The notes: generated from the sequence alone by a model not told the origin. A DNA stretch of 64,000 bases from Cranoglanis bouderius (GCA_023630585.1 CM042555.1:18280001-18344000); one strand, 5' to 3'. Positions 1 through 13,500 are shown, counted from the first letter of the stretch. Numbers and translations: made by a program.

Positions 1-384
1 GAGTTGTGTAAATACCGAAGTCCGCCGGTGTGGAACATGTACGCTGATAAACTCCTACACACACACACCTATATGCAATAAAACATGCCACACATCAGGT
101 TCAAGAGTCCACTGCTGATTTTTATTTTTTTTTTCCTCTTCTCCCCAAGGTGCACTGATTGGTCAGGTGTTGATTAATTTTCCGTAACAGCAGCTCTGAC
201 AGTAGTGCCGACTGCAGTTCAAATCCTAGGTTCATATTAACGCAATAGTTCTAATATGTTATCGTTTCTATAGCAACAGATTTGGGAAACATCATTCAAG
301 ACACTTAAAAGAAACCATCTATTTGTTCCGTGATTGAGCGTCAGGGCGTTTTTACTCTAATGAATAGAGCGTGCAGACACACCG

Positions 385-437
<53 letters not shown>

Positions 438-1367
438 GATGTGACATTTATTTAACTGGTTACCTTCCCTTTTTTTAGTTTCTCCTTTGCTGAAGGAAGA
501 GAGCGCGACTCCTCCTTCAGTCATGATTCGATGCGTTGCGTTAAGGTTCACCTCGACTACCCTTTCTTTTTCACGTGTTCAGTCTTGATTACCTCTGGCT
601 TCTGTCGTAATCGAATCGAGGAGGCCGTCTGTGTGTTACAAGAGAAACAAGTCGGCGTTTTAATGACCACTTTCTTGATATTCTCTTTATAAGAGCACAG
701 CTTTTATTCGTGTGCGTTACGATCCACACAGAAACGCAGGTCTTACGTCGAATAAACGCAAATTTCCACCGGAGAAGAGCCGCCTCTCGGGTCCCAGCAC
801 CATAACGATGTCGGTTTGGAGCCAAGACCCGGTGGTGTGTCAGGGGCTTATGAGCAGAATCGTTTCACTGGAAGGTATTGTTCATGATCAGCAATCATTT
901 GCAAAGTAAATTAGTTCGTAATTTGACATTTGAGGTTTGGGGACTCGAGCTGCCGATCCGAATCTCGCTGGCCAATGAGAGTACGTCGCCGTTAAGCCCC
1001 GCCCACACGTGAGGTTTGTGCCAGAATGGCGGCCGTGAACTTGATTTGCTTCGGTGTGAAAGGAATAAATAATGAGTTTGGGGTCGAGTGCATGTGATTT
1101 TTATGTGAGCTACGTTAATTTACGCACTCGCGACATTCATTTTAACCAGAGAGACACTCTGATTGGCCGTGTCTCGAGTTAAAAACGGCTAAAAGTAGTG
1201 CAACAGTGTGTTTTCCAGTCACTGTATCTGGCTCATGTATAAACGTCCTAAAGAGGCTCTTTGAAGACATTTGAATTCTGTAAGAACTTTTTATTTCAGA
1301 CACCCAGAATCAAGATGGAGCAGTTTTACTGATGTCTGATGTTCAGTGTGCAGTCAGACTTGCAAAT

Positions 1368-1399
<32 letters not shown>

Positions 1400-1480
1400 C
1401 ATTACACAAACTATACACACCATTACACAGGCCAGCACTGATGCAACAAAACATGTTTAATGGTGTGTGTATTGTATTGG

Positions 1481-1481
<1 letters not shown>

Positions 1482-1539
<58 letters not shown>

Positions 1540-1552
1540 CACGCGCGCGCGC
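1482..1552. repeat. (GT)n followed by alternating GC tract
   Basis: About 50 bases of pure GT run into GCGCGC/ACGCGCGC, so roughly 70 bases alternate purine and pyrimidine. A (CA)n tract at about 1687-1745 is its inverted partner. Confidence 0.9.
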
Positions 1553-1687
1553 TTGTGCAATGATTGATGGTTGTTAACGTTATCTGTAAGTGAATGCTCG
1601 GGTATGTGGCCCCTTCCTTCATGTGCGAGTCTCACTCCGACGTCCTTGGACACTGTACAGACATCGGCCACGTTTCTTCCAGTGCGT

Positions 1688-1748
<61 letters not shown>

Positions 1749-2822
1749 TGCACAGTGACCTTCAGTCTGATTGCTTACCTGCAGGAGTATTATCATGCAT
1801 GTCGATAAATTACATAAAGCAACACTATAAGGCAGAATTTTCTGCTCTCTCTCTCTCTCTCTCTCTCGCTCGGTGTGTAGGTGTGTAAGTGTTTGTGAGC
1901 ATGTACACAAAGAAATCCTTTATACTCCAAGCCCTACTTTGTAATGACACACACACACACACACAGGAAATTGGCTTCGATGACAATATTGCAGTCGAAT
2001 TCTCGAATCTGATTGGATCAGAACGCCGTTGATTCATTTCCCATAACAGCAGCTCTGACAAATCACGGGTTTATATCGATACGCTCGTTCTCCGCTTCAT
2101 CACACCATTTTACCAGGACCGCACACTATCGAGTGTTTTATTTCACCCGTACTTTATTGTCTGGGTTGCTGTCATGTTGTTGTTGTTGTTATTACCCACA
2201 ATGCACTGTAGATCCAGTGTACACCTGATGTACAGTACATCCTCATGAAGTACCACGATGCAAGGAGAGGTTTGAGCTCGCAATGCGTATAAACTTCATA
2301 CACTAAGTGTTACTTGGCTGTTGTTTATTACGCTGTTATTTCTGTCTCCTGCTCCTTCACTGTCAGACCATACGAGTGAAATAACAGAGAAGGGATGATG
2401 GACAGAAAGGGAGTGTGTGGGGAGAGAGAGGGGGGGGGAACTGATGTTCTTTGGCTTATAAAGTAGCAGCAGGAGAGAAGGGGAGGATAAACGGACGGAT
2501 GAAGGAAGGAGGGGAGAACGCGAGCACAACCCCAGGACCGATCCTCCGGCTCATCACCGTGCCCTAATATGGAGGCGTCAGGAAAAGCTAGGAAGAGCGA
2601 GCAGCACAGGCCGAAGGGAAGCCGGAGAGAGAGAGCGAGAGAGAGAGAGAGATAGAGATGAACTGAGACAAGTTCAAAAGGACAAAGAAATCATGCATGA
2701 GTGCTGAGTGTTTGATTAGCATCTTATCAGATTAGCACCTTATCTGGTTCTCTTCTTTCTTTTCACTCTTCCTCTCTCTCTTTCTCTCGCAGCCATTATC
2801 TTTTTCAATTCTGCCTCTCTGT

Positions 2823-2823
2823 G

Positions 2824-2892
<69 letters not shown>

Positions 2893-2945
2893 CTCCTGTG
2901 AGTTTAATTTTGTATTTCCACTGAATTCCTTCCTTTTAGTTTGTA

Positions 2946-3000
<55 letters not shown>

Positions 3001-3041
3001 AGTCTGTCTGTCTGTCTCTTTCTCTCCCTCTACTCACATTG

Positions 3042-3099
<58 letters not shown>

Positions 3100-3120
3100 C
3101 CTCCCCCTCCCCCTCCCCCC
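2823..3120. repeat. CT/CA microsatellite cluster
   Basis: Consecutive (CT)n, (CA)n, (CT)n and C-rich CCCCCT repeats lie within 300 bases of the adcy9 intron. No coding signal. Confidence 0.9.
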
Positions 3121-3789
3121 TCTCAGTGTAGTGAGTTGGCAGACTGAATGGAAACACTGTGATTAGTTGGGAGAAGAGCAGAGCTGAAAGATAGACGGTA
3201 GCCCGTTGGCGTTTACACACACACACTCTCACTCACACTCACACACTCGCGCGCGCACACGCACGCATGTGGTAATCAACGCATCATGTGCACAAAGCAT
3301 TTCCAGGCTTTAATCCTTTCCAGAGAAGTGAAAAGCTGCAACATGCCAATCACAAGACAAAGCTAGCCCAGGTCAGGGGGTCATGTGACAGGAAGTGGTG
3401 CACGCTTAGTAAAGCGGGGATGGATATGAGAGTAAAATGGAAATCTTTCTTGGGTTTTGGACTATAGAGATATTACATTTTCATATCTTTTGTATCTTGA
3501 TCACCAGCTAACTTTTTAATCACGATTAATAACATCATCGTAATGTTGTGACTGAGTGAGTGACACTGAGCTATGGATGACCATGATGTAATGAGCAGAT
3601 TCACACACACATGGCAGTCACTCACCCTGACAGATAGGGATTGAGGAAATCACACACACACACACACACCAGTCCATATTTACCTTTAAGATTGTATGTG
3701 AAGATGTGTGTGTGATTTGTACTGTTTGATGGCACAGATTTGCGTAATGGGCTTAGTGTTGTGGTGCGTTACTCTCGGCAAGGATAGAG

Positions 3790-3850
<61 letters not shown>

Positions 3851-4092
3851 GTTCTCCAGGCTCGTTTGGATGTGGTTGTGATGACCGTGATAGTAACATC
3901 AGGATGAGTAAAGAGCTTTGTATCTCAGAATAACTGAAAGTCAACAAAGAAAAATAAGAAGTTGACACAATCTCATTATTCGGTGTCCAGTCCCAGGATT
4001 GGTCAGCATTCACACACGTGTGGTCCCCTCCCAGGTTCAACATAGAAATGAAAATTTAGAGGAAAACATGACCGTATTTTAAGCCATGTTAA

Positions 4093-4095
<3 letters not shown>

Positions 4096-4143
<48 letters not shown>
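4096..4143. repeat. (GT)n directly before the adcy9 exon at 4150
   Basis: A GT microsatellite ends in GCGCGCAG, and the AG is the predicted splice acceptor. There is no ordinary pyrimidine tract in front of this exon. Confidence 0.85.
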
Positions 4144-4148
<5 letters not shown>

Positions 4149-4149
4149 G

Positions 4150-4418
4150 GCTTAAAGACGTATCTAATCTCGGGGAAGAAGATGGGCTCACAGTGTGGCT
4201 GTTCTCAGAACAGTCTGGGACGAGACTTCAGTGAAACACCAAGACCCTCCCCACACACACACACTTCTGAACTCACACACTCTGCTATGGCTGACCACAT
4301 TAAGGTAGGTGTCGCGGAAAAAAACCACACACATACACACACATCCATGTCTACTCTCTGATCCACACACTCACACACATCTCCATGTCACATGTATACA
4401 TATCCATCTACTGGCCAC

Positions 4419-4459
<41 letters not shown>

Positions 4460-4576
4460 TGCTGTCTGTAGACTCCATGCGTGTCCTGTACTGTAGTGGA
4501 GGCTGCTGGGAATTTTCTGGCTGAAGAGACGACACAAAATGGCTGCCAGGATGAATACAAAGCCAACAGCAGCAAG
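4150..4576 (+). CDS. adcy9: adcy9 C1-end and C1b exons (4150-4304 and 4472-4576)
   Basis: Two short exons sit inside microsatellite-rich DNA. The first encodes GLKTYLISGKKMGSQCGC and a Ser/Pro/Thr-rich stretch ending ADHIK. The second encodes TPCVSCTVV to NGCQDEYKANSSK. Both parts resemble the human AC9 C1b region (LKTYLISGQ, LKTCPSC, QNGCQDEHK). The first exon enters in phase 1 (needs one base from upstream) and ends in phase 0; the second is 105 nt and phase 0. Its partner exon at 5715 starts in phase 0, so the chain is consistent. Confidence 0.85.
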
Positions 4577-5455
4577 GTGAACACCTCGACATAGAGCAAT
4601 AAACACAAATCACGATCGTCCTCAAACCATTCAGTGAGCCCTTGTGTCCTGTGCAGGGGGCGGAGCCATCCGGGAGGAAACCACGCCCATCGTGTTTGTA
4701 GTTGTCCGTAGAAGTGACTTCATTTGTGTGAAATATTTTCACACTAACAATTATAGTACATTTAGGTGCTTTCTCTCCTGGCTGCGTCACTGTATTTTTT
4801 TTTTTTTTTTTCCCCCCCCACTAAATATGTTAGTTCGATAGTGATCTGAATGGACCCATCTAAAAAAAAATAAAATAAATAAATAATAAATCAACTCAAG
4901 CACCTGTGTAAACGACTCTGAATGCAGAGTATGTGTAAATATTGACCTACCTTTTGACGAGTGCGTTGGGCTGTTGCTCTTTTGATGATGTCACCACGCG
5001 GCTCTTCCTCGGGATAATCCACAGGACAGTGGCTGACGGAAACGCACAATGATAAATTCCCATTTATGTTATTTCGCTTCTTTTAACGCCCTTGACATTT
5101 ACAAAACAAGTGAACGGAAGTGTGTGCAGGGTGCCGCGGATCTCACTAACAATCAGATCAAGTGCTTTTACATAAGCAAGAAATGAGCTTGTGCCCTTAT
5201 TGACAGATTCGCAGGTTGATGTGGTGTTTTCAAACCAAACACACTGCCGTGAAGGGAATTTTGGCTGAGAGCCGGTCTGAGGTGTTTAATACTATACATA
5301 TATTAAAACAAGCCCACACACACAGAGGTAACAAACAGTTTAACTACAATGTACTAACTAATGTTTTATTCCAGAGGCTTTGTTCTTAAATCCTATTTAT
5401 AGGATTTTCGCAATGAAGTGCCCGAGTTTGATGGGATTGTTTATACAGTAGTGGC

Positions 5456-5510
<55 letters not shown>

Positions 5511-7477
5511 CTAGACTGGTTGCTATAGTAACGATGCTGGCATGTGTCCGCTGAGTAGTGTAGAGCAGCTGAAATGGACATTACAGCATCGATTGATTGT
5601 GATTTATATAATTACATTATGAGGGCAATGTACACAAAATGACACGAGACATTTAACCAAAACGTTTATTTATGTGAAGTTAGGCAAATAACTGGGATTT
5701 TCTGTCCTTCTCAGTTCCCGAAAGCGGTGAACGGGCTCCTCAGTCCGCTGTGTGAGGAGGCTGTGCGAGCGAGCCAGGCCTCCCTGTGCGAGATGCTGCA
5801 GAAGGAGAGGAGTCTAGGGGCGGGGTCGACAGGGGGAGGCGGGGCTGGGACCGGAGGAGGTGGAGCCATGGACCACTCTGCATTAATTCCGCTCCGCAGC
5901 AAAGGGTTCAGAGAGAAGAGCGACGTGCACTTTGTGGAAGTCATTAAGGAGGACAGGTGAGAAAAGAGACGGGTGGAGAGTAAGAGAGAGTTTGTGTTTG
6001 ACGTTTGTTTCTGTAACTTTTTTCTTTTGTTCTCGTTCGTCCTCGCTCAGTTTCATGAAAGATTATTTCTTCAAGCTGCCAATCAACAAACTGAGCCTGA
6101 ACTTCGTAAAGAAATCTCTGGAGTCTGCCTATCGTAAAAACTACCAGCAGGAGGTACATACGTATATACACACACACACACACTTTTGCTTTTTCTTTGG
6201 TGTCTGCCGTGTTGTTCATAACGGTTCATTATTATGTAACAATGCTTTGATGCTGCAGGTACGTTCTGTCTCATAAACACTTCATCATTAGGCCACTAGG
6301 GATGTCTCCCAAACCACTCCTTCACACGCTTATTCACACTGTAGGCTACATAAACACCATCACGAGTGTTGTGCAATCGTTAGTCCCCTGTGATCGTGTT
6401 CCAAAACACACGTCATGTTAAGTCGACGTAAACACCATTACAAAATGTCTCATCATCTATCATCAGTCCAAATTGGACGTGTTCCAAATCACAGCACATT
6501 CACTATACAGGTCACATAAATACCATTAGCGGTATCTCCTCATCATGAGTCCAAATTGGACGTGTCCCAAATCACAACCTATTCATTATATAAGCCACAA
6601 AAACACCATCACCACTCCAAACAGGACGTATTCCGAATCACAACCTGTTCAATATACAAGCCACGTAACACCACTATAAATATCTGTCCATCAGCTGTCC
6701 AAATTGAAAGTGTCCCCAAATTCACTATATGTTCACTATATAAGCCACACAAGTGCCATCACAAATATCTAATCATCAGAAGTCCAATTTGGACATGTCC
6801 CAAATCAGTCCATTACAAATGTCTCACAATTTGCTCCCAGGCTTTTCACGACCCTTTGATTTGGGATACAGCCATAATAAACCGATGATCGTGAGAAATT
6901 TATGAGGGTGTTTATAGCCTATAGAGTAAAGACGGTGGTTTGGAACACATCCGCAGTGGAATGATGGCAGTGGGAAATAAGGTGTGGTTTGGGCCACATT
7001 CACAGTGCCTGTGGGCTGATGAAGGTGGGATGTGTCCCAAACCACACACCCTATTGAAATGCACCGCAGTTGGTAGGGTATAATCGCTCAAGCATTGCAC
7101 CTTAGTTAGATCCACAATGATACACTGAGATCAGAAACGCTCTGTGACGGACTCAACGTCCCGCCTTCCTCAGCACACTGGCAATGTGGGGGTGTCCCAA
7201 ACCGCAAACCTATTTCCTATATAGGTCACTTAACGACCAATAAAACCATTTCACTAACATATTTCCACTGCGGATGTGTTCCAAACCCCACGCTTTACTA
7301 TATAGGCTATAAACACCCTCACAAACATTGTTATTGTGGCTGTGACACCATCTGCACTACGCAAAATAGTGCACTATATAGTGAAAGTTGTGGCTTGGGA
7401 CACTTTTATTTTTTGATCCCAGCATTAATTAAACATTAAAATAATAACAACAGCCCTCATCTGACAGTACATAGAGT

Positions 7478-7537
<60 letters not shown>

Positions 7538-10500
7538 CTCAGGTGATAAGCCACACCCCCGTGCAGACTTTTGCCAGTCCTGTGTTTAGCTCTCTGCTGG
7601 ACGTGCTGCTGTCGTGCGCCGTCTTCCTCGCCCTCACGCTCGCTTGCTTCCTCTACCCGATGGTTACCGTGGAGATGCCTCCTGCCACCACGTTCGGCCT
7701 GGCGGTGACCGCCGCTGTACTCGAGCTTGTGTCTCTCATCCTGTCCATTCGGTGAGTGAACAACGGAACGGTGAGAGAGAGGTTAAAATTCACCAAGGCA
7801 GTTTTTCTTTATATTTATTTTTCCGTTTTCTAATCTAGCCACAGGAGATCACAAGCCAGTGTACTTTTTGTGCCGGTCCCAAGCCCGGATAAATAGAGAG
7901 GGTTGTGTCAGGAAGGGAATCCGACGTAAAACTTTTGCCAAATTCAATATGCGAATCACTAACATGACTTCCATACCGGATCGGTCGGGGCCCGGGTTAA
8001 CAACGACCGCCAACGGTGCCGTTGACCTACAGGGCACTGGTGGAAATTGGGCTACTGTTGGTCGAAGAAGGTGTGTGAGAGGAGGAAGGTGTGTCAGAGG
8101 AGGAAGGCGTGTCCGTAGGCAGAGAGAGAGGAGGAAAGGCAGGAGTTTAGGACTGAAAGTAGGGACTTTGAATGTTGGTACGATGACGGGTAAAGGCAGA
8201 GAGCTGGTAGATATGATGCAGAGGAGGAAAGTCGACATTCTGTGTGTCCAGGAGACCAGGTGGAAAGGGAGCAAGGCTAGAAGCATTGGAGCAGGGTTTA
8301 AACTGTTTTATCATGGTGTGGACAGGAAGAGAAATGGAGTAGGAGTGATCCTGAAGGAGGAGTTTGTGAAGAATGTTCTGGAGGTAAAGAGAGTGTCAGA
8401 TAGGTTGATGAGTCTGAAGCTGGAAATTGAAGGTGTGATGTTGAATGTTGTTAGTGCTTACGCTCCACAAGTAGGTTGTGAGCAAGAGGAGAAAGACAGA
8501 TTCTGGAGCGAGCTTGAGGAAGTGATGCAGAGTGTTCCCAGAGGTGAGAGAGTGGTGATAGGGGCAGACTTTAATGGACATGTTGGTGAAGGGAATAGTG
8601 GGGATGAGGAAGTGATGGGCAGGTTTGGTCTTCAGGTAAGGAACCCAGAAGGACAGAGGTTGGTAGACTTTTCTAAAAGTATGGAGATGGCTGTGGTGAA
8701 CACGTACATTCAGAAGAGGCAGGAACACAGGGTGACATATAAGAGTGGTGGCAGGAGCACACAGGTGGACTATATCTTATGTAGACACTGTAATCTGATG
8801 GAGATTAGCGATTGCAAAGTAGTGGTAGGAGAGAGTGTAGCTAGACAGCATAGGATGGTGGTGTGTAAGATGACCCTGGTGGTGAGGAAGATGAAGAGAG
8901 CAAAGGCGGAGCAGAAGACAAAGTGGTGGAAGTTGGAAAAGGAAGAGTGCTGTGCGGTTTTCAGGGAGGAGTTGAGACAGGCTTTAGGTGGTCAGGAGGT
9001 GCTTCCAGATGACTGGACTACTACAGCCAAAGTGATCAGGGAGACAGGTAGGAAGGTGCTAGGTGTGTCATCTGGAAGGAGGAAAGAAGACAAGGAGACT
9101 TGGTGGTGGAATGAGGAAGTTCAGGAGAGTATCCAGAGGAAGAGGTTAGCTAGGAAGAAGTGGGACAGTGAGAGGACGGAGGAAAGTAGACAGGAATATA
9201 GGGAGATGCAGTGTGAGGTTAAGATAGAGGTGGCAAAGGCCAAACAGAAAGCTTATGAGGACATGTATGCAAGGTTGGATAGTAAGGAAGGTGAGAGGGA
9301 TTTGTATCGGTTGGCGAGGCAGAGGGATAGAGATGGAAAGGATGTGCAGCAGGTTAGAGTGATTAAAGATAGAGATGGAAATGTGTTGACAGGTGACAGG
9401 AGGGTGAGGGAAAGATGGAAGGAGGAACTGATGAATGAGGAAAATGACAGAGAGAGAAGAGTAGTAGAGGCAAATATTGTTGAGCAGGAAGTAGAAAGGA
9501 TTAGCAAGGGTGAAGTTAGGAGAGCTTTGAAGAGGATGAAGAGAGGAAAGGCGGTTGGCCCTGATGACATACCAGCGGAGGTATGGAAGTGACTAGGAGA
9601 GATGGCAGTAGAGTTTTTAACTAGGTTGTTCAACGAGGTCTTAGAGAGTGAGAGGATGCCTGAGGAATGGAGGAGAAGTGTTTTGGTGCCCATTTTTAAG
9701 AACAAGGGAGATGTACAGAGGTATTAAGCTGATGAGCCATACAATGAAGTTGTGGGAAAGAGTAGTGGAAGTAAGGCTAAGGGGAGAAGTGAGCATTTGT
9801 GAGCAGCAGTATGGTTTCATGCCAAGAAGGAGCACTACAGATGCAATATTTGCTTTGAGAATGTTGATGGAGAAGTACAGAGAGGGTCAGAAAGAGCTGC
9901 ATTGTGTCTTTGTAGATTTAGAGAAAGCGTATGACAGGGTGCCAAGAGAGGAGCTGTGGTATTGTATGAGGTGGTCTGGAGTGGCAGAGAAGTATGTTAG
10001 AGTGGTGCAGGATATGTATGAGAGCAGTAGGACAGTGGTAAGGTGTGCGGTAGGTGTGACAGAGGAGTTCACGGTGAAGGTGGGACTGCATCAAGGATCG
10101 GCTCTGAGCCCCGTCTTGTTTGCGGTGGCGATGGACAGGCTGACGGATGAGGTCAGACAGGAATCTCCATGGACTATGATGTTTGCGGATGACATTGTGA
10201 TCTGTAGTGAGAGCAGGGAGCAGGTGGAGGAAACTCTAGAGAGGTGGAGGTTTGCTCTGGAGAGAAGAGGAATGAAGGTTAGTCGCAGCAAGACAGAATA
10301 CGTGTGTGTGAATGAGAGGGATCCAAGTGGAACAGTGAGGTTACAGGGAGAAGAGGTAAAGAAGGTGCAGGATTTTAAGTACTTAGGGTCAACAGTCCAG
10401 AGCAACGGGGAGTGTGGAAAAGAGGTGAAGAAGCGTGTGCAGGCAGGTTGGAATGGGTGGAGAAAAGTGTCAGGTCTGTTGTGTGATAAAAGAGTACCGG

Positions 10501-13500
10501 CAAGAACGAAAGGAAAGGTGTACAGGACAGTAGTGAGACCAGCGATGTTGTACGGTTTGGAGACAGTTGCACTGAGAAAAAGGCAGGAGGAAGAGTTAGA
10601 GGTAGCAGAGCTGAAGATGTTGAGGTTCTCTTTGGGAGTGACGAGGATGGATAGGATCAGGAATGAGTGAGGAATGAGGGGGACAGCACATGTGAGATGT
10701 TTTGGAGACAAAGTTAGAGAGGCCAGGTCGAGATGGTTTGGACATGTTCAGAGGAGGGAGAGTGAATATATCGGTAAAAGGATGCTGAGGTTAGAGCTGC
10801 CAGGCAGGAGGCCGAGAGGAAGACCAAAGAGAAGGTTTATGGATGTAGTGAAGGAGGACATGAAGGTAGTCGGTCTGAGAGAAGAGGATGCAGGGGATAG
10901 GGCTAGATGGAGGCAGATGATTCGCTGTGGCGACCCCTGAAGGGAACAGCCGAAAGGAAAAGAAGATTCATTTTTTCGTTTTCTGCCGTAATAGTATACA
11001 TCCACTTGCGGTATTTTTCATGCAGTTTCATTGTCCATCTGCTTTCCTGTGTAGTGACCTGTAGTTTTGACTACATTAATCTGAGCCAGAATGCTTAGCT
11101 TCTTTTAGATGTCTTGCATTGAAGCACCTAATTTTTATTGTATTATCTGAAATAGTAACTAAGAATTATTACACTGTTATATGAAGCTTGTTTGGTTACT
11201 TGCTAATTCTTCAGTGCCAAACACAGTAGTGTGTTAGTGTCGCTGTGCTGAAATTAAATTGTAAATAAGAGTAGGGACAAGGTAGGTGTATCTGATCACA
11301 AGCTGATGTTGGAGTAGACCAGCAGTGAGCACTTTCATGTAAGTAAGAGTGAAAGAAAGCATCATTCATCCTTTCTTCATGCACCTCAACGTGCATTAAC
11401 GATAGTGGTGTGGTGTGCATCTCTCCTTCAGGGAGGCCTTGCCTCTTCCAGTGGGACTGACGATCTCGGAGGACACACCTCTTTCTCTAGTACTTATTGG
11501 CACACTGACAGAGGCCACACCTCCTTCAATCAGACTGACAGTCACCAAGACCACACCTCCTCCTCTGAAACTGAAAGACTTAAAAATAAATAAATAAAAA
11601 TTAAAATTAAAGCATGAAGGGAGAAAGAAACAGTGCCAAGGGAAATTATCAATCATTACCTGTACAAAGAGTTGTTTAGCTTAAATACACTCTGTTTCCG
11701 GTCAGCGTAGCCGTGTCTTTAAAATACTGACACCGGTGCATTAGTAAATTTTTACACCCCTAATTAACCCCCGCGTTCATCCCCACAGTATGACCTTCTA
11801 CCTGGACAACGTGTTCAGCTGCACTCAGTCACTTCTGAAGCTGGTGTCTGGCTGGGTGCCCCGTCATGTTGTCGGCGCTGTGCTTGTGTCACTTCCTGCC
11901 ATCTCGGTTTTCTCACACCTGGCCTGCAGCCTCCACCTGCCCATTCAGGTAAGAGAAAAAGAGAGCTAAGGACCTGGAGGTTTTAGTACTAGTTATGTTC
12001 CCCCCCCCCAGCCCCCCCCCCCCCCCCCCCTTGTGGAGAATTACTAGTAATGCTCATTCATGATGAGAGAGCTGGAGAGAATGCATTAATCATCTTTCAC
12101 ACACAGCACTGAATTCTCGATTTTTGATTGGCCAGAAGGTGTCGATTAATTTTCTGTAACAGCAGCATTTATATTAATACGGTTGTTGTAATTCATTATC
12201 GTTTCTGTAATAACAGGGAATTACAGGGAATAGTATGCCAGACGATCGACGTAGACGGATTTAAAGTGCGTAACTTTCTCAGCAGTGCGCCATTTAAACC
12301 CACTTTCTTTTTCCCACTTAACACACTTGACTTCAGCGTAACGTTGACTGATAATGGTCTATAAAATGTCCATTAAACATTTCAAAAGCCACCCATTGTA
12401 CGTGGATCTTACGGCTACTTTTAATGTCCGAGTCCAGCTGTTCGTTGAGCTGACTATTAAAATAGTTTAAATAGGCTATTAAAATCATCAAAATACAGTA
12501 AAATAAAGTAGTTATCTGCATGTACTGATGGGTAGAAAACAACAGGATTAAACCTAGCAGGCTTGCTGTATGCAGGTCTGTGTTGCCATTGATACATTGC
12601 TCGGGTATTCACATTTCTTGTGTCTTTTTCGTGTTGCGTTAGGTAACGATGTTCCTGTGCAGTGCCATCATCATTGCCATCATCCAGTACTGCAATTTCT
12701 GCCAGCTGAGTTTCTGGATGCGCTCGGTTTTGGCCACTGCCACTGGAGTGTCTCTGCTTGCTCTACTCTACAGTGCCTCCAACAGGCCAAGGTCAGACAC
12801 CACAGCACTTTGTAGCAGAGTTTTTTTTTTTTTTTTTTCTCTCCCAGAGGTATAATGTAGCTCGGGTCTAATCCAACACCATGCTTAACATGGCATTGGA
12901 TCTGTATTTTTAAGTTGGGTCCAAAGTACGTTATTCACAAGCATTGTAAATATATGAACTGTCTCAAGGTTGAGCTCTGATGAAAAAGCAGTAGGCCATT
13001 CCTCCAGTTACTGATGGTCATTTTCTGTCTTCCAGCACCAGCATCGGTTTTCCAGTGACTGGGTAAGTGTGTTTTAGGCTGCCTAGGAGATGGCCTCTAG
13101 TGCACAGCACACTGATTTTAGACACATTTGGAGGCTGACTCAAGCACACCCTCCAGCCTTATGTGTGCTGATCAGCTTCACTTACCAAAGCGTGAACTTG
13201 CTAATTAGTGGGTTAATGGTTTTCATTACTAAAGTAGTAAAGTTTTCATATCATGTAGTCATATAAAAGTATTATATACAAAATAACAGCCATCAAACTT
13301 TGTTTTAGTAACTGAGTCAATGCATCTCTTTTCCCGCCACTGTTACAGGAACTTGAGTAACAGCAGTCTTGACACAAGTAAATCGAATCCCACAGCTCTA
13401 GAGCTCCTGGTTCCAGAGGCGCTCTTGTCGTTCTTCCTGCTACTTCTTCTTGTGTGGTTCCTCAATCGTGAGTTTGAGGTCAGCTACCGTCTGCACTACC

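Larger units (their letters stand above)
1..4149. other. adcy9 intron with dense microsatellites, no coding exon recognised
   Basis: Probably intron, because adcy9 coding resumes at 4150 in the middle of the protein. The DNA is dominated by simple repeats: CA around 391-434, 1360-1392 and 1687-1745; GT 1482-1532 and 3790-3845; CT 1845-1868, 2948-2998 and 3043-3097; CT followed by CA 2823-2890. Between them are copies of a dispersed repeat (about 150-285 and 1999-2095). Every longer open frame here is a translated microsatellite. Confidence 0.7.

Noticed and set aside
712..909. 65-codon + strand frame in the left intron
   Set aside because: No start context, no splice support and no resemblance to adcy9 or any family I know.
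357..1910. Open frames of 60-106 codons on both strands (Cys-Val or Thr-His repeats)
   Set aside because: They are translations of CA/GT and CT microsatellites and share no conserved sequence.
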